Source of the DNA: Sacculina carcini
Lineage: Eukaryota; Arthropoda; Thecostraca; Sacculinidae
NCBI GenBank assembly: GCA_916048095.2
Contig: OU696575.1
Location: 6,958,001-7,022,000 of the forward strand
DNA length: 64,000 nucleotides
Direction of reading: 5' to 3'
The translations under genes and the position numbers were made by a program. Numbering within the stretch: the stretch's first letter is position 1; the number at the start of each line of letters is the position of its first letter. Below the pieces are notes generated by a model that was not told the origin of the DNA, did no database searches, and saw only the letters and a list, made by a program, of their open reading frames with translations. Positions 20,685-30,108 of this stretch are shown here, one piece after another.

Positions 20685-21446
20685 AAGTATTTACATTGTC
20701 TCTGCGCGCACGACCACCCACCTCTGCACGGGGCCCTACTGGGGGGACGGGCAGAGCCAACATGGGATGCCACGCCAGTGGTGGTGTGCGCTGTACGGGC
20801 ACCGAATACCCCTGAGCTCGCTGCGAGCTCCGCCCGGTACGAGTCCGCGGGAGCTGCAGCACCGGGCCCGGACCAGTGACCCCCACCGGTCCATCTGGAC
20901 CCAGCAGCTGCAGCCCCACTGCAAACGGCGGACACTGCACCGGGCGGGACCCCCCTCGAGCACCAGGCACCTCACCCTTGACCCTCTTGAGCCCTATCCG
21001 GCCACCCGTGCCGGCGTCGGACCATTCTCTCCACTGTCGAGGAGCCAAACAGCGGCCCCGTCAGGGTTCGACGCGCAGGCCAAAGACGAGTGTTGCGTCA
21101 CGCCACCACTATACCCCGGGTGACATGACACTCAACGGCCAGGATCCTGTTTGCCGATCCGACGGGGGAGGGTTTCCAGATGGCCGTTGGCTGCTAACCA
21201 GCTCATCCGCCCTTTGACAGGTCTTGTTTTTCTTCCTGCTGGGTGTCTGGCCACCCTCCTCACTGGCATAGGCCAGTGGGGGGCCGGATTAGTCGCCGAC
21301 ATTCCGACCATGCGGCTGGTTGTACCGGGTTACATGTTACCAGTAGCAGGCCGAAACCTGACCAGACATGTCTGCCTTTAGTCGCCTTTTACGACACGCG
21401 GCAGCTACGGCGGCAGAATTCTAACCCCCCTACCGCAGGGGGCTAA
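20685..21446 (-). mobile_element. 5' leader of I-clade LINE copy 2
   Basis: The GC-rich leader starts at 21,446 with AGCCCCCTGCGGTAGGGGGG, a small inverted repeat, and TGTCGTAAAAGGCGACTAAA at 21,379-21,398. It is closely similar to the copy 1 leader but complete. The internal promoter of such LINEs usually lies here; no specific site was identified. Confidence 0.6.
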
Positions 21447-23514
21447 TGAATGTTTCGTTCATATGCCACCTAATTCTCTCTTAGGATACTTCAACTCATC
21501 CCTCGATTCTCTCAAATCAACCTTTATTCCTGTTAAAGTCTTCCGTTCCACTAATACTCGCTGTCCTTGGTTTAACACTGATATTAGATATTCAAAAACA
21601 TCCCTGCGTCGTCTTGAACGTCAATGGCGTCGTCTCAGGACTGGCTCTTCGTGGCAATCTTTCTGTTCTGCCCGCCGTCATCATCATCTTCTTTGTGATT
21701 CCGCCAAAAAATATTACTATAATTCTAAAATTTCTTCCTGTCTCAATTCTAAGAAACTTTGGAAGCTTTTTGACAGTATTTTAGGTAATTCCCGTAGTCT
21801 TGTTTTCCCAGATTCTGCTTCTGATCAGTTACCTTCCATATTTATGAATTTCTTCCAGTCTAAAATCGATAAGATTCGCTGCTTGTTCCCGGCTGCTCTA
21901 CCATTATACTCTCCGCCCTTACCCTCCTCTGTTATTCACTCTTTTACTTTAGTTACCCTTTCTGACTGTAGAACTATTTTAAGGCATGTTAAAATCCATT
22001 CTTCATCTCTCGACCCCATTGATCTTTCCAGGATTCCTCACTCCATTGAATTGCTCCTTCCTTTCTTAGCTAATTTCATCAATGCTTCTTTCACTCTTGG
22101 GGAATTTCTTGCATCTAAAACTGCCAGCATTCTCCCTATACTTAAGAAATCTGGTCTGGAGGCTAACACGCTTTCTAACTATCGACCAATCTCTAGAATT
22201 CCTTGGCTGTCTACGGTTCTCGAAATGGCTGCCTACATACAGATATCTAAATATCTTGAATCTAACAATTTGTTTCTTCCTGAGCAGTCTGGCTTCCGGC
22301 ACTTTCACTCTACTGAAACTTCTCTAATTTTTCTCTATGATTCTATTCTCAAATCTACTCTCTCTGGTAATGATGTTCTACTTATACAACTAGACTTCTC
22401 TGCTGCATTTGACACTGTTAATCATCTGCTTCTTATTGATACTCTGTTAGATTTAGGCATTAGCGGTACAGCTCTCTCTTTCTTTCGCTCTTATCTTTCT
22501 GATAGACTTCAGTTTGTTTCTACCTCTGCTGATTCTTGTAGTGAGGCTTGCCCACTAACTTGTGGTGTACCTCAAGGCTCTGTCTTAGGCCCTCTCCTCT
22601 TCAATATGTATCTTACCTATGTAGGGAAAGTTCTTCGTCGTCACGATGTGTCCTTCCAAATATTCGCTGACGACATTCAAATCCTTCTCTCGTCTGAGTC
22701 TATTTCTCACTCTTCAGTCAGTACCATCCTATCTGATATAGAAAGATGGGCCTTCACTCGTCATCTCAAACTTAATCCTGATAAGACTAAGTATATTCTC
22801 TTTCCATCTTCTAATAGTACTACTTCTCTTAGTATACCTCTATCCTGCTCTGTACGTAGTCTTGGTATCATACTCGATAACTATCTTTCTTTTGATCCAC
22901 ACATATCTGACATTATCAGGTGCTGTAACTATCAACTTAGGCGTATCTATTCCATTCGTAGATATATAACCATCTCTGCTGCCTTTAAGTTAGCTAATTC
23001 ATTCATCTTTAGTAAAACTCAGTACTGCTGTTCTCTTCTACTATCTCTCAACCACCGCCAGCTTAGGAAACTTCAATCTATTATTAATAAAGCTTGTCGT
23101 ATGATATTTAATCTTCCTTCGGGTTCTCATGTATCTTCTTCTTTACAAAAACTTAGGTTACTTCCCATTAAGGCTCTTGTTGAGTATCGTATTTGTTTAA
23201 TTATTCATTCAGCTCTTCATCTTCGTAAGCCTGCGTATCTGTTTGACCTTCTGTCTTATAAAACCTCATCTCTTTCTCTTAGGTCTTCTAACGATCCTTT
23301 TCTACTAGTTGAACCTTCCTTTCCTTCTAGGCATTCTCACTACAATCGTTGTTTCTCTATCTTAGGACCTCGTATCTACAATAGGCTTTCTCCCTCAATA
23401 CGCTCAATCAAATCTCTATCTCTTTTCAAAAAACATACTAAAAATTTATTTCTCACTAAGTCTTATTACTGTCTTAATAATATTGTATATATTAGTACTG
23501 AATATAAGGTCTGA
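21447..23514 (+). pseudogene. LINE-B copy 2, 3' part: reverse transcriptase
   Basis: It continues the LINE-B ORF2 after the I-clade insertion; in-frame ATG at 21,463, 683 codons open to 23,514. Linker (ARRHHHLLCDSAKK), RT blocks NYRPISRIPW, LDFSAAFDTVNH, CGVPQGSVLGPLLF and catalytic IFADDIQ, then a C-terminal domain with FIFSKTQYCCSLLLSLNHRQ. The RT part itself is intact; the gene is broken by the insertion and by the frameshift near 15,275. CR1/L2-type, no RNase H. Confidence 0.85.
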
Positions 23515-24130
23515 TTGTTTCCTAATTCTGTCTTCTATGTGTATGTGCTTCATGCGTGTGTCTTCTGTTCTTGTGTCTGTATGTTTCTCCATTGTATGCT
23601 GTATGTGTGTTGTTGTGTTGAGCTCTGTTATCTGTGTTTGTGTGTCTGTTGTGTTGTGTTCTCTGTCTATTTGTTTGAGTGTATGTCTTTGTGTGTCTGA
23701 TATGTTGTGTTTTCTGGTTTGTATTTGTGTGTCAATTGTGTTGTGATTTGTCAATCTGAGTGTATGTCGTTGTATGCCTGTTGTGTTGTATGTTGTGTTG
23801 TCTTCTGTGCTGTATGTCGGCTTTGATATCTTATTCAATATGTATGTGTGTGTGTGCGTGTGCATTTTTGTGATTTTGAGTATGTAAACGTGAGTGTATG
23901 TTCGTGATTGTGCGCATATGTACTTGTCTATATGTCTGATATATGTCTGTTTTGTGTGTGTGTGTATGTATGTAGGTGAGTGTGTGTGTTCGTGATTGTG
24001 TATGTGTATGACTTTTGTGCTTGTGTGTGTGTGTGTGTATGTTGTGTATGTTGTGTGTGTGTGTGTGTGTGAGCGCTTTTGAGACCCTCGGGTGAAAAGC
24101 GCGATATAAATGTCTTAATGTAATGTAATG
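23515..24130 (+). mobile_element. LINE-B copy 2 3' untranslated region
   Basis: A T/G-rich region of TGTGTCTGTTGTG-type sequence, also present in copy 1 (14,060-14,650). It ends with a perfect 8-bp stem hairpin GCGCTTTT...AAAAGCGC at 24,073-24,102 and GATATAAATGTCTTAATG plus TAATG repeats. In LINEs of this group such a 3' hairpin is the usual recognition site for reverse transcription. Confidence 0.7.
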
Positions 24131-24489
<359 letters not shown>

Positions 24490-24668
24490 TTATTATTATT
24501 ATTATTGAACAAAACGAACAAAGTGACGCAGGAAGAGCGCAAGCGCTATAAACCGCATCATACAGCCCCTGCGCACTTTGAACGTGGAGAATAAGAGAAA
24601 GAGAAAGAGAAAAAATACACAAAGACAATATGACACACATAATCATGACAGATCAATACATCACCCAT

Positions 24669-24705
<37 letters not shown>

Positions 24706-25124
24706 TACAATTGATATAATACATAAGAAAATGACTAGATCAAAAGAAATTGCACAATATGCTGCACGAGAACTGACGTACAACAATTTTGACTAGATAA
24801 ATTTGCAGCAAACACACACACACACACACACATACATACATACAATTGATACGATACATACGAAAATGACTAGATCTAAATAAATTGCACAATATGCTGC
24901 ACGAGAAGTGCAGAACAACAATTTGACTAGATTAATTCGCAAGAAACACACACACACACACACACTAACATAAACGCACTCGAACAAACACACATACACG
25001 ATAGTCGCACACACACATACACACACATCACAAAATGATCCATAAATAATATAAATAAATAAATACATAGGTCAATCTCAAAATAAATCTCCAATAAATG
25101 AATAAATAAATAATTTAGGTGGAA

Positions 25125-28100
25125 CTAAACTCGACAATTTCTCAAAACTTTGTTGGCAGCACTTTTGAATGATCGGACTGTGCTGGCCCTGCACACACCC
25201 TCATCCAACCGATTCCACAACCGCACAGAGCTGGCAACGAAACTACGCTTAAACTGATTCGTTCTGCATTTTGGCTCTTGTAGGCAGAGCGAATGTGAAT
25301 TTACTGCCAGTCGAGTGACCTTAGCAAAGTGTCGCTGATGAGACACAGCACCGTGTAGAGGGTGTCTTTCGTTGGTCAATATCTTGAACAGCATACAAAC
25401 GTTGGAGATAGAGAAACGTTGGAGAAACGTTGGAGATGTCCCTACGATGACCAAGATTCCAGCATGCATATCCACCACAGAGGAAGCTGGCAGAGGAGCC
25501 ACCTCTGTCAATGAGCCAGAGATGCGAATCAGCAGCTGACGACCAAACAGGAGCACAGTACTCGAGAACAGGAAGAACGAAGCAGCGCAAACACGAGGCA
25601 GATATCGAACGATCATTGAGTACACGACATGCTTTTCGAAGAATTCCAAGTTTCTGAGAAGCGGAAACCACAAGACGAAGAACCTGTTTCTCAAAAGTCA
25701 GCCTTGAATCGAATCGAACTCCAAGGATATCGACTGCGTTACATTCTTCCACTGCGCAGCCATTAACCAACAAAGGATCGAGCGATGGATTCAATGTGCG
25801 AGACCGAGAAACACACAAAAACTTCGACTTTTTTGAGTTAAGCTTCATATTCCAAGTGTCACACCATATGGATATTCTGCGCAGGTCTTCGTTCAGTGAC
25901 CAACTCACATTGGGTCGCGGCTCTGGAGTGTCAACGGTAGCCACCATAGTTACATCATCCGCGTAAGCAAAAACAGGATGCGAAGTTAGGCTGAGCAGAT
26001 CTGATGTGTAGACATTGAACAAGAGAGGACCCAATACACTCCCTTGGGGAACACCCGAGTGAACATCATGCCATTCACTGTGCCTACCATCAACACATAC
26101 TCTGTGCTTGCGACCTTGAAGGAATTGGGTCATAACTGATAGGACTCTTCCTCCGACCCTGAGAGACTTTAGCTTTCGGATCAGGCCATCGTGATTGACT
26201 CTATCGAACGCGGCTGAAAAGTCTAGCTGGACTATCACAGCTTCCTGTCCTCGATCTAGGGCCTGTTGCACAATATGAGTGATGGAGAGCAAGGCGTCCG
26301 TGGTGCTGAGATTTTTGCGATATGCGAATTGATTAGGCGGCAGCAAACTGTGTTTTTCAAGGTATTGAGCCAGACGACGACAAACCACATGTTCGAAAAC
26401 CTTGGATAGCAGAGGTGTTATTGAAATAGGCCGGTATTGACTGGGATCGGATGACGAAAGACCTTTTGGAATTGGAGTGATATTGGCGATTCGGCAGCAC
26501 GATGGAAAACTGCCGCGCCTAATTAGTCGTCTAAAAACGGCACTAAGTTTTGGAGCCAATGCTTGAGCAGTCTTCTTCAGAAATAAGGGAAACATACCCA
26601 GAGGATCAGTGCCGCCATTGGAGTCAAGAGATTCAAGCAGACTTTTCACTTCCTTAGATCTGAAAGCCACTCCCGTCAACGCAGGTTTATCATATACAGT
26701 GTCATCAGTAGATAAAGGACGACGAGATAGTTTGCTGTCGAAATGACGCATGAGCAAATCTGCTTTCTCAGTCGGACTTGACACCACCTTCCCCGTTGCA
26801 GAGAGGAGAGGCGTGAGAGTTGTTCGCACACCGTGAATGATGGACTTGAGAGTGGACCACCATTTGTGAGGGTCAGACGTCGACGACAATTCTTTGGCAG
26901 AACTGTATCTCTGCCGTTCGGCCTGCCGGTAAGTCGCCGCACAAGAAGCCCGGCCGTCACATACTCATTCCAAGCTTCGAAAGTCCTGGACCTGGACCAA
27001 TGATGGTAAGCTGCCTGTTTTATTTGACGGGCAGAATGGCAATCGGAGCCATAACAAAACAAAACATAACGAAACATTAATTGAACCAGGACTTATCATT
27101 GGAACGGAAGGAAAGTTTCTTAACGGGCACCCGACGAGATATGATCGTTGACAGTTGGTCGTTCAATGACGATACAGGGTCGTCGCTACTCAAAATCGGA
27201 CCTAGACGAATGTTACGCACATCGTTCATTACATTGTCCCAGTTAACACGTGACTTCATGAACACCTCTTTTCTGATCGTATGCACGGGCACAGACTGCC
27301 GAAGATTGAGCTGAATGCTCAAAGCAGAGTGATCAGAAGATCCAAGTGGAGCGAGGATGATCACTTTGACGACATCAGGTACATCAGTGAAAACCAGATC
27401 GAGACAGTTGCCGGATGAATGAGTCGGACTGGTAACGAACTGATCACAACCGGAGATATTGGCAAAATCCAATGCAGCACGACCATGTGAATCAGTCGTG
27501 CTTCTAGAAAACCATTCGCTCTGATGTGCGTTGAAATCACCGGCAAAGACAAAGGCCGCTTTACGGTCGTTCTCCTGGATCACAGACATTGCACGAATGA
27601 AGCAATCATATATGGAATCGTCCGAGTCCGGTTGCGGTAGTAGCCGAATATATAATAATTGGTCAACTTTGAACATACACGAATGACAAGGCCTTCATGA
27701 CAGTCGCATTCGAACTTAATGTACCGGTGAGCAGAAAAGCCATTGCGTACATAAAGCGACATGCCGCGTCTGCGTTTGGAGGCATCACGGTAGATAAGCG
27801 CAGGCTCTGAAAATCCAGAAATCAGCAATTCAGATTTGTGGCGAAGACTGGACACAATGGTTTCAGAGCAAATGATGATGTCATGCGACTGGGCAACGAG
27901 CGAAATGTCCTGGAGGTTTTTCGCAAGGCCGCGAACGTTTGCGCATAACACCCTACATGACCGCCGCTCAAACACAGGCCCGGGATTTGTTTCGATGTCG
28001 CCGCAGAGGAGTAATAAGCCAAAACAGTACAATCCAACGTGAAGACAAAATCGTATCCAAGGACATGCCGATGTCAATAAATCCATAGAAAACAGTCCAA

Positions 28101-28224
28101 AAAATGTGAGTGAAAAATCCATGAAACGATGTTTGAGATGGCGGATCAAAAGGTCATTCCTGGAGGTGCCGCCACACCAGGTAAGGCAATTAGTTTGTGG
28201 AACCGTGAGTACGCCCAGAAACAC
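25125..28224 (-). pseudogene. LINE-C ORF2: 2A-like leader, endonuclease, RT
   Basis: The frame from 28,224 begins with a hydrophobic segment (LYCFGLLLLCGDIETNPGP) ending in a 2A-like motif, then endonuclease motifs (CANVRGLAKN, CSETIVSS, FAGDFNAHQSEW, SSDHSALSI). RT (26,889-25,321): QYRPISITPLLSK, VQLDFSAAFDRVNH, SGVPQGSVLGPLLF, catalytic FAYADDV. The C-terminal part continues in another frame (25,694-25,125; RSFVASSVRLWNRLD). Frameshifts lie near 27,665, 27,077, 26,935 and 25,600. The end of the frame has a small duplication of AACGTTGGAGA (25,398-25,436). Confidence 0.8.
27976..28017 (-). other. 2A-like ribosome-skipping motif
   Basis: The minus strand encodes LLLLCGDIETNPGP, which matches the 2A consensus D-x-E-x-N-P-G-P. 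2A motifs cause ribosomes to skip the Gly-Pro bond and are known from some viruses and from AP-endonuclease LINEs of sea urchin and other animals. The hydrophobic run just before it is like the signal-type 2A described in such LINEs. Activity here is inferred. Confidence 0.75.
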
Positions 28225-28313
28225 GGACCCTGACAGTCACGATAGCAAATAAGGCCGCTGCCACCATCCATCTCCTCACCCTGCCTACACAGCTTGAGAT
28301 TGCGGCAAGAAAA

Positions 28314-28680
28314 GTGTACCCGCTAACAATTTATACCATTACGTTGGAAATTTTATTGTCTACATGATAGGCTAAATTTAAAATTTTAAAAATAAAACCA
28401 AAAAAGTTATAGCGGTGAAAAGACAAAATGAACCCTGAAAAACGCGAAAATTTTGGTCAATATTCTGCCATCGAGTTCTCTTAAACCAGAAATGGTGCAG
28501 CAATACAGATCATACCACTGTGTAGAGAATTTCCCGTTCTACAAGGTAGGCTATAATTCATATCCAAAAATTAAATATAAAAGATGTAAGAATGACAAAT
28601 TTCAATCTACATTCAAAATTTTATTCAAACTCCGGGCGTCCCATTTTCTTTTTTTTTCTCTAACACAACAGGATTTTAGA
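28314..28680 (+). mobile_element. Helitron-type head, distal part (truncated)
   Basis: It resumes with GTGTACCCGCTAACAATTTA after LINE-C and follows the 30,190-30,560 sequence closely. It stops near 28,680, where low-copy intron sequence starts. Confidence 0.7.
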
Positions 28681-28872
28681 TTTTGAAGTGTTCAACATTA
28701 TATACCACCACTCAGACCACTTCTGAACGGTGCATGGTGGATAGACGTTGACTGACGCTGACTGACTGACGTTGACTGTTGTATAGGTCAGCGGTGAAGT
28801 TATAAAATAAAGAGCTAAAGTTATTTTGCATCAGTTTAACAACAGATATAAATGTGTACGTTGAAAACTCAC
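28681..28872. other. Low-copy intron sequence
   Basis: No repeat family is recognised. It contains a small GACTGACGTTGACTG-type tandem repeat at 28,745-28,785. On the minus strand it is the intron just downstream of the 48-bp F-BAR exon and begins with GTGAGT. Confidence 0.5.
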
Positions 28873-28920
28873 TGAAGCTCTTCGTCCTTTTTCCGCGGCT
28901 GATACTTCTTCACCAGACCC
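28873..28920 (-). CDS. F-BAR domain exon (CIP4/FBP17/TOCA-like), 48 bp
   Basis: On the minus strand CTCATAG| acceptor, 48 coding bases, then |GTGAGT donor. The exon enters with one base completing an Arg codon from the exon at 47,947-48,062 and encodes GLVKKYQPRKKDEEL, the conserved LR-x-LVKKY-x-P-K segment of the CIP4/TOCA F-BAR domain. These proteins bind and curve membranes and recruit actin regulators during endocytosis. The exon leaves in phase 2. The next exon downstream is not recognised, so the following intron is probably longer than 28 kb. Both splice sites and the phase agree, so this is a real host exon. Confidence 0.82.
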
Positions 28921-29236
28921 CTATGAGACAAACAAACACGACAAATGTAAAATAATCCTAAGGCCGTAATAGCCTCATTACAAAACCACTAGAAAACGCA
29001 AGAACAAGTCCACTAACACAATATCACCACATGTAGAATTGAGCGACCGACAGTTGTCATTCCAAAGTACAAACAACACTCAGAATATAGAACATAAACA
29101 CGCTCAGCGAGCAGCTACAAACTAAGCCTCATATATATTCAAAAGAGAGCATAATAGATGTACAGCGAAAAACCACCTGACCGACACCTATCTAGACCAC
29201 ACGACGTACGAACTCTATCTATACCATTTGCAATTT
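28921..29236. other. Start of low-copy part of the 19-kb F-BAR intron
   Basis: Nothing is recognised apart from a GAAATCTGATTTGATCC-type repeat that begins near the right end. No coding frame. Confidence 0.5.
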
Positions 29237-29345
29237 GATTTGATCCAAATGAAATCTGATTTGATCCAAATGAAATCTAATTTGATCCAAACGAAATCTG
29301 ATTTGATCCTAATGAAATTTAATTTGATCCAAATGAAATACGATT
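29237..29345 (+). repeat. 21-bp minisatellite (TTTGATCCAAATGAAATCTGA)
   Basis: Five or so units of 21 bases with a few changes. The same unit and about 20 bases of flank recur inverted at 47,637-47,755, on the other side of the Helitron block. Confidence 0.8.
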
Positions 29346-29753
29346 GATAAAATTGAACCTTAATTGAAAAAATATAACAAATAGTAACTAAATCTAAGGA
29401 TTGGCTGTTCTTGATGTTAAATAAATTGTTGAATAAATGTTCTTATATTTCATATTTGCATTTCACATTTCTGTTTACTACTTTTAAACATCATAAGTTA
29501 TGAGGGGGAATTCTGAATTGATTAATTAAAAGTGGGTAAAAATATTGAATATGATGCAATATAATGATATATAATTTAGTATAATACATGATGATGATAT
29601 CGTGGCCTAGTTATGAAAACGTTTACACAACATAGAAAATCCCAATATTTCATATGTGATATTGTGATGAAATTTGTTTATATGAATCTTTGTTATATTA
29701 ATTTTTGATGATATCAATGACTACTAAATAGTAATTAGTCCTTAATGTATATA
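29346..29753. other. AT-rich intron, nothing recognised
   Basis: No frame, repeat family or structure I can support; only short AT-rich motifs. Confidence 0.5.
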
Positions 29754-29821
29754 CAGTCGACCCTCCAAATAACGGACTCGAACGGACCACGAAATAATTC
29801 CGCTATTTGGAGGGCCTACTG
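29754..29821. mobile_element. 68-bp hairpin MITE, pogo/Tigger-like
   Basis: It runs from CAGTCGACCCTCCAAATAACGG to a near-complementary CCGCTATTTGGAGGG...ACTG, flanked on both sides by TA (29,752-29,753 and 29,822-29,823). TA duplication and CAGT...ACTG ends fit pogo/Tigger-type Tc1-mariner MITEs. It has a ~20-base loop and no coding capacity. Confidence 0.65.
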
Positions 29822-29828
29822 TATTGAA

Positions 29829-29917
<89 letters not shown>
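29829..29917. repeat. (AT)n microsatellite
   Basis: About 88 bases of uninterrupted AT directly before the inverted repeat at 29,918. Confidence 0.95.
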
Positions 29918-29920
<3 letters not shown>

Positions 29921-30008
29921 ATAAGATGAGGTTGAACTTCTTCAGACACAATATTGGAAATATTCAGATAAATATTGTGTCTGAAGAAGTTCAACCTCAT
30001 CTTATATC
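29918..30008. repeat. Perfect 38-bp inverted repeat
   Basis: The arms 29,918-29,955 and 29,971-30,008 are exact reverse complements, with a 15-base loop. AT tracts flank both sides. It could form a cruciform or be a foldback element; there is no coding sequence. Confidence 0.9.
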
Positions 30009-30050
30009 ATTTATCCACCAGACACGTGAGTACTCCATACATTTTGGATC

Positions 30051-30052
<2 letters not shown>

Positions 30053-30104
<52 letters not shown>
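30053..30104. repeat. (AT)n microsatellite
   Basis: About 50 bases of AT that merge into the TATATAAAAGAG start of the next Helitron-type head. Confidence 0.9.

Positions 30105-30108
<4 letters not shown>

Larger units (their letters stand above)
15569..21446 (-). mobile_element. I-clade LINE, copy 2, with 14-bp target duplication
   Basis: The 5,878-bp minus-strand element lies between direct repeats TGAATGTTTCGTTC at 15,555-15,568 and 21,447-21,460. Removing the element and one repeat restores the LINE-B reading frame, which shows a recent, clean insertion. It includes the leader (21,446-20,685), ORF1 (20,684-19,047), ORF2 (18,766-15,738) and a 3' end with CCGGTGCACCCC and an AAC-rich tail. 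ORF2 is damaged. Confidence 0.9.
24490..28313 (-). mobile_element. LINE-C: CR1-group LINE with 2A-like motif
   Basis: The minus-strand element is flanked by GTGTA at 24,485-24,489 and 28,314-28,318, a 5-bp target duplication inside the Helitron head. The 3' end is an (AAT)n tail (24,490-24,506). The 3' UTR contains several (AC)n stretches and a ~145-bp segment repeated twice (about 24,700-24,960). The coding region is 28,224-25,125, broken by frameshifts. Confidence 0.8.
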
